Part shown: positions 11,701 through 21,479 of the stretch, piece after piece
How the letters are laid out: the number at the start of each line of letters is the position of its first letter
How positions within the stretch are numbered: the stretch's first letter is position 1
Source: Psococerastis gibbosa
Lineage: Eukaryota > Arthropoda > Insecta > Psocodea > Psocidae
Direction of reading: 5' to 3'
Length of the DNA stretch: 64,000 nt
Assembly (NCBI GenBank): GCA_963971405.1
Contig: OZ020486.1
Span: forward strand, 16,949,419 to 17,013,418
The notes under the pieces: model-generated
Database searches by the model: none
Told to the model about the DNA's origin: nothing
Seen by the model: the letters and a program-made list of their open reading frames with translations, nothing else
Position numbers and translations under genes: made by a program

Positions 11701-14700
11701 TACGGTGACGTGGTAGCAGATATCATCAATAAAGACGGGGTTTCCACCGACCTCTCATTGCAGAATGCAAATGACATTGACGGAAATTTGAATTTTTCTT
11801 TTTATAGTAATCTATTAAAATGTTTGTACTTAACATATCCCATGACGCCATTTTCTAACTTTAGTTTGTTTGTTTGTGATTTTACTCTATGATCATTGAT
11901 CAATTTTAACTATGGATTAAAGTAAAACAAAAATTTCCGTCAATGTCATTTGCATTCTGCAATGAGAGGTCGGTGGAAACCGCGCCTAATACGCAAATAC
12001 AATTAAATAATATAAAATACGAAATCAAATCAACCAACATGCATACAAATATGGCGGCGGTCAAACAGCTGTCGATCGCTGTGCTACTTAAATAACACGA
12101 TTTAACCAACTCTGAAGTGCGTCTCAAAACATGCTGGTTAGCTTGTTATCGGGTTCCTCGAGTGTTAACAAAACTTGACCTAACAAACTTAACTAGGGAT
12201 AACTCGATAACACCGACATTGTCAAAACCCTTATTGATTTCATGCGTTCCGCTAAAATGTGTTTTTCTTAGAGTTCTATAAGCATAAAATTTGAGATCTA
12301 ATAATACTCTGTAATACACGAATAAATGTTAATAATAATAAATAATAAGAATAAATATAAAATAAATAAAAATAAATCTTTCCCAAGATCGGAAACTTAT
12401 AATATTCAATGTTTAAATAAATTAAATTGGTGCGATAAAGTCTACCAAAGCCTAGCATTTGACCTAGTTGTAAATTGCTATTTCCTTTCGTTAATTTCCA
12501 TTGTAACCAATAATTGTCGCCATTAATGAAAGCTGTTGTAACTCATAGAAGTCGAAAAATGAGTTATCTGATCCACTTTAAAGTAAAATAATCATACTTC
12601 CCGAAGAAATAATTTAATTAGGTTTTTTTAAATGATTTTTTTATGGACCCATGCCTTTTTATAGTGGCCAATAGTCCCTTGTCCAACGACCCCATGGATT
12701 TCGGACATTATTTGTATTGTTTCCGTATGAATATGCCCAATGGCAAACTGGTATATGTTCTCGATGTCAATAACCTACACCGGCTACAAGTGATAATGGA
12801 CAAGCTTCATAGTAAAACAATCATACTTCCTGAAGAACATAGAATTATCAATAGTTGCAACAGTGTCCGCAGCAGAGAACCGGTAGACTTTCTTAACGTG
12901 TCCGGGCCTAGAACGTGATTGTTTATCCAAAACATCGCTGCCTGGATGGCCGATGGAACTTTATGTAGTGTTGAGTAGTAGGCTAAGTGTTGAGAAATGT
13001 TCCTAAAAGGCTCTCTTAAAAAACGCTGAGTTTCGAGTTACAACAGTTTTCCTTAAAAGCGATGATTGTCTGGTTGTCATGGAATCATCTTCCATTGGCA
13101 GTCTGTGCCTTTTCGGGGAATCGTTTTTTAACTGCTTTTGTCTATTATAGAACTCTAGGTTTTTCCTAAAGTACGTCATTATTGGCTTGTGCGCAGTTGC
13201 CGAGCATGATGTTTGTTTTTCGTTGCAGAATCCTCCGATGTATTCACCGACTGCTCATCTTCCATCAGTCTCTGACGACACTTGTACATTAATCCATTGG
13301 ATTGTGAGTGTCCAGGTCCTCCCTCTGCACGAATTCCTCCCCCCAGTAACGGTGACAATCACGAAACGGTGTGAGACAATGGAAAATTGGGGAAACCTAA
13401 AAACCTAAACCTTACCTGCGACTCCTTCACTTATTCATCCATAGAGAAATGACGTTAAACCCCAGTGTTTCGATTGGTTGGACCCATGATTTGAATGATC
13501 TGATTGGTTTGGCACAAGCCTTATATATAGTAGTATACAAAAGAGGGGCATTCTATTGGTATTCAATTAGCCCAAGTTACTACCATGGATTTGTTTTGAA
13601 CGTGGGCACTCAAACGGAAGAAAATTAACTCCACCATGTAGAAAAATTCACTTTTCTTCTGCTTCTTCTTTTAATGTCTCTTCAATCGAAGACTCATAAA
13701 CGTTAATATTATATATTTCCAATGCTGTAAGTTACAGTTTTATTAAATAAGAAAGTTATAATCAATGCATCACTAAAATATAGAAATACATAATTTTCAT
13801 TTGGACATTAAACAGTAAAATGTCACCTCTGTAAATAAGTGATGTCCACTCATGCAGTTATGCTCTTCTTGCATTAGAATTGAAATGGAAACCCCAGTAA
13901 TTTTGTGTATGCGAAAGCATGCGAAATCGTCCTAACTGATTTGAAAATTCAGCATGGGATGCATGATTTGTTTAGGCGAACCAGGAATATAGGGTGTGCC
14001 CAAACTTCAATTGTCGGTCCAACAGTAGGTTCACTTTAAGAGATAACGTTATTGGGGTTCTCTATTAATCGAGTGTTCTATAATTTTTTACATAATAAAC
14101 TTACAAATAACTTACAATACATATCCTATTTAGGTGTGTTTGCCTAAAACCAGCAGGCATTGTCCGTATGGCTATACCCTGCTCCCCTGCCGTTGACTAG
14201 CCTTCGCATAGGTGCCCATTCCATTGACCGGCTAGGGCTATTTCCAAAAACGGTGACGTGGTAGCAGACATTCAAGACTTAGGTGGCGCTTCCACCGACC
14301 TCGCATTGCAGAATTGACGGAAATGTTTATTTTCCTCTATGCCATAGTTAAAATTGATCAATGATCATACAGTAAAATCACAAGCAAAAAAACTAAAATT
14401 AAAAAATGGCGTCATGGGATATGTTAAGTACAAACAGTTTAATAGATTTCTATAAAAAGAAAAATTCTAATTTCCGTCAATGTCATTTGCATTCTGCAAT
14501 GTGAGGTCTGTGGAAACGCCACCTAAGTCTTGAATGTATGCTACCACGTCACCGTTTTTGGAAATAGCCCTAGCCGGTCAATGGAATGGGCGCCTTACAC
14601 ATACGGTAAACTCTACTTTATTAGTATGTAAATACATAAACATAATTTGAACAATAAACCTCAAGTTTTACCAGTTCCTGATTGTCGCCATAACCCTTCA

Positions 14701-17700
14701 ATGTATTAATACTAATCGATGTGTTATTAACCGGTTACACACTCGATGTTGCTTAAGCTCTTGCAGACTGTGTAACTTAATGCTACCTAACAAATTAACT
14801 AGGGAGGAAATAGTGTACTGTATTGGGCATGTTTCTTGTGGCTATTTCTTTTATCAACGTGCGTTAACCGTTAATTTTACACTGTATAGGCTATACATCA
14901 CAGCATGCTTCATGTATGCTATTTTCTTCCAATTTCGTTGTAGAGTTATATACAGATACCCTATCATCTAGAAAATTACATGTAGCCTAACTCTTCCTAT
15001 ATGTTAGGTAATGCTGTACAGCTAGGGCTATTTACAAAAACGGTGACGTGGTAGCAGACATTCAAGACTTAGGTGGTGTTTCCACCGACCTCACATTGCA
15101 GAATGCAAATGACATTGACGGAAATTAGAATTTTTCTTTTTATCGAAATTTATTAAAATATTTGTACTTAACATATCCCATGACGCCATTTTTTAATTTT
15201 AGTTTGTTTGTTTGTAATTTTACTGTATGATCATTGATCAATTTTAACTATGGCATAGAGGAAAATAAACATTTCCGTCAATTCTGCAATGCGAGGTCGG
15301 TGGAAACGCCACCTAAGTCTTGAATGTCTGTTACCACGTCACCATTTTTGTAAATAGCCCTAGCCGGTCGGTGGAATGGTCGCCTTATAGAAAAAAAAAT
15401 GCAATAGAATTCAACTTGTAGATAAGCGTTCACTATGATACAATCGGTAAGAATTATCGGTAAGGACTACTGCTAAGCACGGCTATGCATTGGAACATGG
15501 CGGTGTCATCCAGTATTCCTTATTGAGGCATTTCAAAGGGCGGTAGGCATGGCCATGACTTCGCGATTGGCAGATTGCCGACTTCAAACGCCCCTCAGGC
15601 GCCCATTCCATTGACCGGCTAGGGCTATTTCCAACAACGGTGACGTGGTAGCAGACATTCAAGACTTAGGTAGCGTTTCCACCGACCTCGCATTGCAGAA
15701 TGCAAAATGACATTGACGGAAATTAGAATTTTTCTTTTTATAGAAATCTATTAAAATGTTTGTACTTAACATATCCCATGACGCCATTTTTTAATATTAG
15801 TTTATTTGTTTGTGATTTTCCTGTATGATCATTGATCAATTTTAACTATGGCATAGAGGAAAATAAACATTTCCGTCAATTCTGCAATGCGAGGTCGGTG
15901 GAAACGCCACCTAAGTCTTGAATGTCTGCTACCACGTCACCGTTGTTGGAAATAGCCCTAGCCGGTCAATGGAATGGGCACCTCAACGAAAAATCATAAG
16001 TACTAGTAGCAGCTCAAAATGCATTTAAACTGCTACCTATGGGCATCGACAGAGACTACAATTCCGATTAGTGTAATTTTATTATAATTTATTATTTAAT
16101 TATCAATTTAATTGCTTAAATTAGGTGTTCGAACTTATTCCATTGCGTATCTCTATATCAATAACGGTAATTCATATTTAATTATAGTAGGTATGGTATT
16201 GATTGAGATTGATAATCAATTCATCAAATTGCATAGGCACTGATGGATCTTATACAGAATAGGCTATAATGAATCAAGAAAATTGTATTTAGTTAATAAC
16301 GGCTTTCCCGAGTGGCCATCACAACTATACATTATCTCAATGAATTCAATTCCAATTCAAAAAAGAACGGCAGGTGACATTCAGATTTCATAGCAGTCTC
16401 ATATGATTTAGGTATGTTTGTAAATAAATGAATATTCATTTTTGTTATTATTATTTATTTATCATCATCAAGCCTGAAAAACTGTAAGCTTCTCCATTTA
16501 GGCTCTTTCAATTTTATAATTTCTGCAGAAAATAATATGTTTCTCTGTGTAAGTTAGTTAATCCTTTTGTTATTTGATGATAACTTGAAGGCTCTGCTGT
16601 CAAGTTGTAGGTATAAAAAGATGAAAAGTGCCCACAAAAACCCGTAATATGACGCGACGTGGATTTTTATGCTTGTTGGTGTTGTCTGTTGTGATTTCTC
16701 TGTCATTGTTCACAACCGTTCGTGATTCAACTGCAAGCATTTCCCTCTAAATTAGAATTTATTTTCAGGCTCTTGTCCTTCAAACTTTCCTCAATGCTAT
16801 TTTTATTATTCTGAATTCTCATATTTATTACATAGGTAGGTACCGGTACTATAAAACAGAGAAGACCTACAATGCATTGTGCACCATAGCTAGCTTACCG
16901 TACAGTGTCGAATAGGCACTTCTACCTTTTTCTTTATACTTTACTATAGGTAACCTACATTTAAAAAGTAATGAAAGGTTTTGTCTCAATCTAGGGGTTG
17001 CAAGAAGTCTCCTGTGAAAATAAAATTCATCTAATAAAATCCCTAATTGATGGAGGTCTGTTTTGGCCTCGATGCGATGCGGGGCAAAAACCTGTGTTTG
17101 AAACTGAAAAGGGCAATTACCAATTCATCTTTTTCGTTACCTTATTTAGAGTGTAGGAAATTGGCAGTCCGAAATTTAGTACTTTTTATTTAATTAACTA
17201 AGCAAGTTATTAAATATTTGGCTCATTGCATGCATCATATAATAAGGTATTTTTAATTTTTGAACTTGTAGTTTTTTCATAAACACGATAATAATTTATA
17301 CTCGGTAATTTATAATTTATTATCGTGTTTATGAAAAAACTACAATTTCAAAAATTAAAAATACCTTATTATATGATGCATGAAGTAGTCTTCTGCAACT
17401 TAAATTAGCCAAATTTATAATAATTTGCTTAGTTAATTACCTAAAAAAAAGTAGCCTACGAAATTGTGCTGCTAATTTCCTACGAGCTGTACACTCTTAA
17501 TAATCTCTTATAATCTCTTAATAAATCGTCTCGAATAGTAGAGCAGTTTATCTTATACAATACGAATTTCCAAGGCAAAAACTAGAAATACTTTAAATAA
17601 TTAGGGTGATGCCACAAAACTATATGATATGCATCAATTCACACACATCCATCTTTCTCCCAATATACCGCGAGTTGTTAGAATTCTCCTCAATTTCCAG

Positions 17701-17967
17701 TCGTTTTCTTATTTGCCTTTCTTAGAGCCCCTGCTGGCAAGCTGGACATCAGAGAACGACGATTCCTGCTTGCTCAACAACCAGGCAAATGCTCAGATTC
17801 AGATAGCGGTGAGGGAGGCGTACGACCTAAGCAGAGCACGATTGCTTACGCGTGCAGCAGGAACTGACATCGTGGTCACCCCCATATCAAGGGGTGGCTC
17901 AGTTGTGGACCTGACGCACCTCAACAGCGAACCTGATCTGAACCTACTTTGTCCGGACATTGACTGA
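2656..17967 (+). CDS. KCNQ: KCNQ-type voltage-gated potassium channel, C-terminal exons (partial gene)
   Basis: The visible part encodes the cytoplasmic C terminus of a Kv7/KCNQ channel; the six membrane segments and pore lie beyond the left edge. Exons: 2656-2726, 4129-4256/4260 or 6129-6256 (duplicated), 6675-6889, 7783-7969, 8852-9006 and 17726-17967. All junctions have AG acceptors and, except at the first duplicate, GT donors, and the phases agree. Recognised family motifs are TAIRAIRK plus KRKFKEAL (helix B, binds calmodulin and PIP2), [11 protein letters not shown] with GH..LL.RV (helix C), and [21 protein letters not shown] (helix D, subunit assembly). The last three exons encode a low-complexity tail of 134-135 residues that I do not recognise as conserved. 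The stop TGA is at 17965-17967 and a polyadenylation signal follows at 18394. The 8.7 kb last intron is full of MITEs. Confidence 0.93.
3011..3195 (+). repeat. tRNA-Glu-derived SINE copy
   Basis: Well preserved head with GACTTTCACCCGAAAGG and the B box GGTTCGAGTCT. The tail GCCCTAACTCCGCTAGGTTGG ends near 3184, followed by GTAGTAGTAG. Lies between KCNQ exons. Confidence 0.85.
3270..3530 (+). repeat. Dispersed repeat, family Z, carrying the SINE-type tail
   Basis: Contains GTGGACCTCCTGATTATGG, GGATTCCGAACAACTTGG, TTCGGAGGTGACCAGGACAAG and GGCGGCCGGC. It then ends in CTAGGTTGGCTTAGTTACAG and a TTTA-rich run like that of the tRNA-Glu SINE. Other copies are at 28005-28215 (minus) and 34528-34752 (plus). 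No tRNA-like head is obvious. Confidence 0.7.
3830..3966 (+). mobile_element. MITE family C, copy 1
   Basis: 137 bp foldback element with ends GGCAGGGTTTCCACATACG and CATGTGGAAACCCCACC. It is flanked by TAA on both sides (3827-3829 and 3967-3969). It contains GACGTGGTAGTAGA and TCTGCTAAAACGTC. A 3-bp TAA target duplication suggests the PIF/Harbinger (Tourist) group; that assignment is inference. Confidence 0.8.
4129..4260 (+). CDS. KCNQ: KCNQ helix B/C exon, first duplicate; reads into a stop instead of a donor
   Basis: Follows the acceptor TTTTACAG in phase 0 and encodes [20 protein letters not shown], then [20 protein letters not shown] and QKS, then TAA at 4258-4260. Its first 128 nt align without gaps to the second copy at 6129-6256 (25 of 42 residues identical). 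Where the second copy has the junction AG|GTACAA, this copy has AG followed by TTAAGT, one base from the consensus GTAAGT. The +1 G to T change both destroys the donor and creates AGT-TAA. AATAAA follows at 4266-4271. It is either a terminal exon making a channel without helix D, or a decaying exon. The one-base-shifted GTTAAG donor would frameshift the protein. Confidence 0.85.
   Translation: MKFYVAKRKFKEALKPYDVKDVIEQYAVGHSELLGRVKEVQKS
4266..4271 (+). terminator. Candidate intronic polyadenylation signal after KCNQ exon duplicate 1
   Basis: AATAAA lies 5 nt after the TAA stop of the first helix B/C exon. The canonical hexamer in this place would suit premature 3' end formation, but the hexamer is frequent in AT-rich DNA. 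Confidence 0.45.
5415..5590 (+). repeat. tRNA-Glu-derived SINE, diverged copy
   Basis: Diverged head (TTAGTGGTACGGGCTCTGAC, then TTTGAGTCCCCACTTGC) and a clear tail with CTCCACTAGGTTGGCTTAGT. Confidence 0.65.
5650..6050 (+). mobile_element. hAT-like non-autonomous element, 401 bp
   Basis: Ends are CAGAGGCGG and CCGCCTCTG, a perfect 9-bp inverted repeat. The 8-bp flanks TTGCCCTT (5642-5649) and CTGCCCTT (6051-6058) match at 7 of 8 positions. CAGNG...CNCTG ends plus an 8-bp target duplication are typical of hAT transposons. The interior holds poly-C and poly-G runs and no coding frame. Confidence 0.75.
6129..6256 (+). CDS. KCNQ: KCNQ helix B/C exon, second duplicate (functional form)
   Basis: 128 nt from the acceptor AATGCAG, phase 0, to the donor AG|GTACAA, phase 2. 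It encodes [20 protein letters not shown], then [20 protein letters not shown] and QF. The split codon completes as R and reads on into LDQILGKQG of the next exon, so this copy makes the full-length channel. It differs from the first copy mainly in the first eleven residues, next to the calmodulin/PIP2-binding helix. Confidence 0.92.
6675..6889 (+). CDS. KCNQ: KCNQ exon, helix C end and helix D (assembly domain)
   Basis: 215 nt after TGTTACAG, ending G|GTGAGT. It encodes [19 protein letters not shown] and [20 protein letters not shown] with [15 protein letters not shown]. The heptad-like spacing of V, V, I, V and F fits the helix D coiled coil that sets subunit pairing in KCNQ channels. Confidence 0.92.
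6950..7225 (-). pseudogene. Decayed LINE pol C-terminal fragment
   Basis: On the minus strand the frame reads [20 protein letters not shown], then a GRRPLGRRR block, a stop, a DVEEDL segment and [26 protein letters not shown] ... GRR..GR.R.RW.DDV..D and [10 protein letters not shown] are typical of the far C terminus of non-LTR retrotransposon pol proteins. In-frame stops show it is dead. It sits in the KCNQ intron after the helix D exon. Confidence 0.75.
7383..7560 (+). repeat. SINE-like repeat, family X
   Basis: Shares the CGGTCGGAGACGTGTCGTAA core, the CTTGCATGCGATTAATATTT end and an A-rich tail with the copy at 1879-2062. Confidence 0.6.
7783..7969 (+). CDS. KCNQ: KCNQ tail exon
   Basis: 187 nt after AATTTGCAG, entered in phase 1, left in phase 2 at TG|GTTGGT. 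It encodes a Cys/Pro/Ser-rich tail ([20 protein letters not shown] onward to LKKVTL). A second GT two codons later (GTATAT at 7974) would give the wrong phase for the next exon, so 7969 is preferred. Confidence 0.75.
8425..8806 (+). mobile_element. MITE family A with inner family B arms, copy 1
   Basis: 382 bp palindromic element. Outer ends are GGCGCCCATTCCACCGACC and its inverse. Inside are ACGGTGACGTGGTAGCAGAC arms, then inner arms GGCGGGGTTTCCACCGACC with TGCAGAAT, and a unique centre with TTGATCAATGATCA. Its right end is 45 bp upstream of the acceptor of the next KCNQ exon. Confidence 0.85.
8852..9006 (+). CDS. KCNQ: KCNQ tail exon
   Basis: 155 nt after TCCATTGCAG, phase 2 in, phase 1 out at TCAG|GTACGT. 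It encodes [20 protein letters not shown], then [20 protein letters not shown] and [11 protein letters not shown]. The Ser/acidic stretch near the end could be a phosphorylation cluster; that is inference. Only one of the three frames is open, which supports the phase. Confidence 0.75.
9818..10036 (-). repeat. tRNA-Glu-derived SINE copy
   Basis: Reverse-strand copy with the tail first (AATAAATAAATAAATAAATA, CTAAGCCAACCTAGTGGAG) and the head last (GGGACTCGAACCAACAACC, ending at ACATGTCCT). The anticodon-stem region is altered. Confidence 0.8.
11416..12231 (+). mobile_element. TIR element of about 816 bp with a MITE nested inside
   Basis: The left end has CACAATGTTGGTGTTATCGA; the right end reads, inverted, GACAATGTCGGTGTTATCGA. 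TA lies on both sides (11414-11415 and 12232-12233), as for Tc1/mariner-type insertions. A family B MITE with its own TAA duplication occupies 11663-11986. Single ends with the same motif recur near 39835-39875, 42030-42065 and 54250-54302. No coding frame is visible. Confidence 0.6.
11663..11986 (+). mobile_element. MITE family B, copy 1
   Basis: 324 bp, ends GGCGCGGTTTCCATCGACC and the inverse with CCGCGCC, flanked by TAA on both sides (11660-11662 and 11987-11989). It contains GTGACGTGGTAGCAGA and a second inner arm GGGGTTTCCACCGACC. Confidence 0.8.
12655..12800. repeat. Dispersed repeat, family D
   Basis: Shares about 130 bp with 54080-54205, including CGACCCC.TGGATTTCGG.C, TTGTATTGTTTCCGTATGAA and CTACAAG.GATAATGGA.AAG. 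The open frame on the plus strand (12643-12918) covers it, but the related copy does not keep that frame, so it is probably not a gene. Confidence 0.6.
14211..14594 (+). mobile_element. MITE family A, copy 2
   Basis: 384 bp, ends GGTGCCCATTCCATTGACC and its inverse, with the same arms and centre as copy 1. First of three copies within 1.8 kb. Confidence 0.85.
15021..15384 (+). mobile_element. MITE family A, copy 3, left end truncated
   Basis: Starts at GCTAGGGCTATTTAC, so about 20 bp of the left inverted repeat are missing. The right end is complete (GGTCGCC). The centre is in the opposite orientation to copies 1 and 2. Confidence 0.85.
15598..15982 (+). mobile_element. MITE family A, copy 4
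   Basis: 385 bp, ends GGCGCCCATTCCATTGACC and its inverse. Flanked by TCA on both sides (15595-15597 and 15983-15985), the clearest target duplication of this family that is not TAA/TTA. Confidence 0.87.
17145..17500 (+). mobile_element. Foldback element, TTAA type
   Basis: Near-complete palindrome: the arms TAGTTTTTTCATAAACACGA and TCGTGTTTATGAAAAAACTA, the AATACCTTATTATATGATGCA block and the outer TAGGAAATT / AATTTCCTA ends all pair around about 17303. Flanks are TTTA and TTAA. Related to 49209-49616. Confidence 0.7.
17726..17967 (+). CDS. KCNQ: KCNQ last coding exon
   Basis: Acceptor CCTTTCTTAG, phase 1. Encodes 80 whole codons, [20 protein letters not shown] to [10 protein letters not shown], ending in TGA. 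The frame is also open upstream of the acceptor, but that part is not supported. A conserved-looking acidic and hydrophobic end ([14 protein letters not shown]) closes the protein. Assignment to KCNQ rests on strand, phase and position; there is no gene start between it and the previous exon. Confidence 0.7.
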
Positions 17968-18393
17968 CGCGGCACTGCCTGAATTTGTTCACGTGGAAGT
18001 GTTAAAAGTTTCGAAGTTTTCTGTGATGCTAAATTGTAATTTTATAAAATATTTGCTGATGTCTGCCGAAGTCATTGAGACTCGTGACCAACGGCTGATT
18101 TCTTTATGCAAAAAGTGCTGCCACCTAATTAGGAGCAACTATTCTGACTCTGAATAGAAAGAGATTTTTAGTATCTTTTCAAGTAAAGATTTGTTAGCTT
18201 TTTAGTGCTCCTAAATATTTCAAGCCTCTATAAAAAATTTCCTGACAATCTGTGCCATTTTCTATAGAGATACCTGTCAGCACTGTTACAAAACTTTGTT
18301 TGAATGGGTCCATTTTGATGGGTCTACTTTCCAATTAAAGAACTCTCAGTCGCCTCTATTCTAGTAGCACTTTGACAGCAATGTTCAATTTTT

Positions 18394-18399
18394 AATAAA
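18394..18399 (+). terminator. KCNQ polyadenylation signal
   Basis: AATAAA 427 nt after the stop codon, the first canonical hexamer in the 3' region. Confidence 0.55.
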
Positions 18400-18708
18400 C
18401 TGAAGGGACAGCTTCCAGTGATAATGCAAACGCAAGTAGGCCTAAGCACCATCAATAACGGCAATGAAATGGAGTTGATCCCTACCTCATCATAGTTTAC
18501 AGAAATGTAGACAACTTTGGATTGCCTTATTACATTACAGTAACAGTAAGGTACGAAGAAAAATGTTGCTTGGAACTAATTTAAGTTCTATATTATGGCT
18601 TCTTCCACTACTCAATTCGATTATTCCATAATTTTACGAAATTAATACCGTAAATGTAAATGAAAAAAACATTGCTGTACGTTAAAGAAAAGTGGTCAAC
18701 TTTATTCT

Positions 18709-18818
18709 TGGCGGGGTTTGTGGTCCAGTGGTTTAGAGGACGCTCCGGTTAGGCGTAGATCGTGGGCTCGAATCCTGCCAACTGCCAAGCTCAGTTTTTC
18801 TATATCTTCTAATTTCGG
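18709..18818 (+). repeat. tRNA-derived SINE, second head type
   Basis: GGTCCAGTGGTTTAGAG resembles an A box and GGGCTCGAATCC a B box, followed by a GCTCAGTTTTTCTATATC / TCTAATTTCG end. The isotype is unclear. The same 3' part occurs as an inverted pair at 26077-26215. Confidence 0.65.
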
Positions 18819-19291
18819 TCCATTAGGTGCTGTAATGACTTCAATAAGTCTTCAACTTATCTAATGAGACAGTGTGGCAAACCATAGCATTAAATTCATC
18901 ATAGCCAGTTATGTGTACGAATTTTGTTGCAGAAATTCACACTGATTTTTTCCTACAGGGTGACAGAATTCTGCCTTCACATCAAAATGCTAGAGGAACA
19001 AAAAATTACGTACGGCTTCGCCGCGTTATGAAAGGCTACTAGGCTATATATGGTTGGAATATATTTATTGCCTACTACGGTATATATGTAATTTAAGCTT
19101 CTTGCTGAGAACCATCTACTGTATTTGTGTTTAACATTTGCCATTATAAGAAAAACTCTTTTAATTTCAATTTCCCTCCTCCATAATTGGTGTAGACTTG
19201 ATTTACATGCAGTGTAATAGGTATACAATTGCCTTGTACGCGGAAAGTGGCGCCATTTTCGAGTTTTGCTTCAGGCCAATGCTAATAACAT

Positions 19292-19622
19292 CAGTGCCGG
19301 GTTTGGCCTAGTGGAGGCCCGTGGGCCGGAATTGTGTGGAGGCCCTGTATCATGGCCGTAGACGAATATTCCACTATCAATTGTAAAATGGAGACATAAT
19401 GATGGAAATTATAATATTATAGAGTAAGTAAGGCGATTAATCATTAATGCCACGGCACGTTCCAATTTCCCGCCAAATATTTGGACGAGTTTATTACCTT
19501 TGTTTCTTTTTTGGTTCTTTATTTTCTTGTAATTTTATATTTTGTGACTTCTTGTGGGGGGGGGGTCTTATTTGTGGGCGCCAGGGGCGCACATCCTGGC
19601 CCCTTAGCCAAAACCGGCACTG
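19292..19622 (+). mobile_element. hAT-like non-autonomous element, 331 bp
   Basis: Ends CAGTGCCGGGTTTGGC and GCCAAAACCGGCACTG form a 16-bp inverted repeat with one mismatch. Flanks AATAACAT and AATAATTT match at 6 of 8 positions, as expected for an aged 8-bp hAT duplication. A related single end, CAGTGCCGGATTAAC, is at 30729. Confidence 0.75.
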
Positions 19623-21015
19623 AATAATTTCTCTCAAAATTAATTTACCTACCTACCGAGTGTTTATGGACCATGCATTGTTTTCCTAAATTTTTGCTTC
19701 AACGTAGATTGCACAGTAAATTACAATTTTAAATTTTGAACACACAAGCAACGTTATGTAACTTTACTCGTGCAATGAAATTAGACAGTGAAAAACGACA
19801 TGCATAAAATATAATACAATATGATACGAGTGGCACGCATGCATGATGATTATTTTATTAATGCCTATTAATGTTTAAAGAACTTCAGGAACAATTTGCT
19901 CAGTGTCGCAAAATGCTAAATTGCTAAAAAGACAGGTTATAATATGCTAAAATTGTTAAAATTTGTAAGGACATTATTATAAGTGAACATAGTGCGTCAT
20001 GAACATTACTATTGTAATATTGTGCTAGATATCGTACTTTCAATGAAAAATTATGTAATTTAATTCATCACGCTGCAAATGGGATCACTAATTTTAGTCA
20101 TTTTAGTGGTAGATAATTAATTTTAAATCAAATTATATGAATTTAAAGTTAGGGATTGTCTTTTACATTTCCATACCTATAATTCAGCTTTAACCAATAA
20201 ACTTTTAGTACTTTTAGCACCCCCTTATCTGCTTTTATTATATTTTGCTTGTTATTTTCATACGTTTGCAGCCTTTAGGCTTTAACAGTCACTTTTCCTT
20301 CGGCATTAAAAGTACGAGTAAGTTATTTGACTGTCTTCTACCGTTTTTTTGGCAGCCAAGTCAGCACGCATCAACTAATCTTTTGTTTTATGAAAACGAT
20401 TCGAATCACGGAAATCCCAAAAATTTAAGTTCTATTGTATAGGCATTGAGCATGGAGCCATCATGTCATGATAATAAAGTCGAAAAAATGTTCATTTACA
20501 TTAATGGATGTATACGTATAGCATGTATATTGGGATTTGCAGGGCTTTCATTAACACAAGTTGGCCAAAGTTTTTAAGGCGTGGCCTAATGGCTTAAATC
20601 ACGTTTTTTGTGGCCAAATGGTGTTAGTGGCGACCACATACAATCTAATAACATGTAAAGGTACATTTTTTTCACTAGTTCCCTTTGCGCTCAATCAGGA
20701 CACTGATTTCTTGTAACCGTAGGCGAAAATACCAACTGCACCTTGTTGAATTTTTTGAATTTCAGTAATGAACATGCAATGACATGGCTGTAATTGATCA
20801 TCTTCCCTATACTTTTTCTAACAATATTTTTCTAGTTCTAGCCTATAGTGGTCCCAATTTATGGTCATGGTTCCATAATCCCAGGTTGGTTTAAAGCTTT
20901 AAAGGGCCAGTAAAGCTTGTGCTCATACGATAACGGCACATATACAGTAGAAGTTACTGTAGGTATTATTTTCAACTCTATCTATCGCAACCCCTTTCTG
21001 AGCTCACTTCTTCAC

Positions 21016-21017
<2 letters not shown>

Positions 21018-21046
<29 letters not shown>
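21018..21046 (+). repeat. GATT tandem repeat
   Basis: About seven units of TTGA/GATT, a simple microsatellite. Confidence 0.9.
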
Positions 21047-21048
<2 letters not shown>

Positions 21049-21373
21049 GCCTATTGTGCGTATGGAACAGTAGTTTTACATAATATATACAGCATAAGTA
21101 CCGTACTGTATGTAAAATGTAGGCATAGGTATTGCAGGTACCTACATATGTACTGTAGACATCCGTTTACACTAACGGAGATTGAAATATGTTTCAGACC
21201 TACATTTGCAACAGCCTATTTCTAATTATAATTAGGTATGCCAACCCGATCTATAGATAACCCCATAAATGAACTTAAAAGTAGATTTCTATGCTTGGCT
21301 AACAAAATTAAAACAGACCCCCATTGCCACCCACACATCTTCGATAATTTGACAGCTCCAGGTAACTGTCCCC

Positions 21374-21387
21374 GTTGCCATAGAGAC
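21374..21387 (+). promoter_or_regulatory. Candidate RFX X-box of enkurin
   Basis: GTTGCCATAGAGAC fits the ciliary X-box consensus GTHNYYATRRNAAC at 13 of 14 positions. It starts 106 bp and ends 93 bp before the enkurin ATG, a usual distance for RFX-driven cilia genes. Enkurin is a ciliary/flagellar protein, so the context agrees. Confidence 0.6.
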
Positions 21388-21479
21388 CCCAGCTTTGTTT
21401 ACTAGGGCGCACTGCTGCATTATTTTAACGTATATGCCCCTCACACAACAACGCAGATTCCGTTGTCAGTTAGCTGGCT

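Larger units (their letters stand above)
9007..17725 (+). other. KCNQ: Last KCNQ intron, 8.7 kb, MITE-rich
   Basis: Apart from the repeats listed separately I see no gene here. It carries one SINE, one larger TIR element with a nested MITE, three family A MITEs within 1.8 kb and a TTAA-type foldback element. Confidence 0.7.
18820..21360. other. KCNQ-ENKUR intergenic DNA
   Basis: Apart from the hAT-like element at 19292-19622 and a short GATT tandem repeat at 21018-21046, I see no gene, RNA or clear repeat. Confidence 0.5.

Noticed and set aside
12643..12918. 91-codon frame that looks fairly protein-like
   Set aside because: The related copy at 54080 does not keep the frame, so it is a repeat, not a gene.
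18709..18785. Intact tRNA gene
   Set aside because: The cloverleaf is imperfect and the sequence continues into a repeat end found elsewhere, so it is a SINE.
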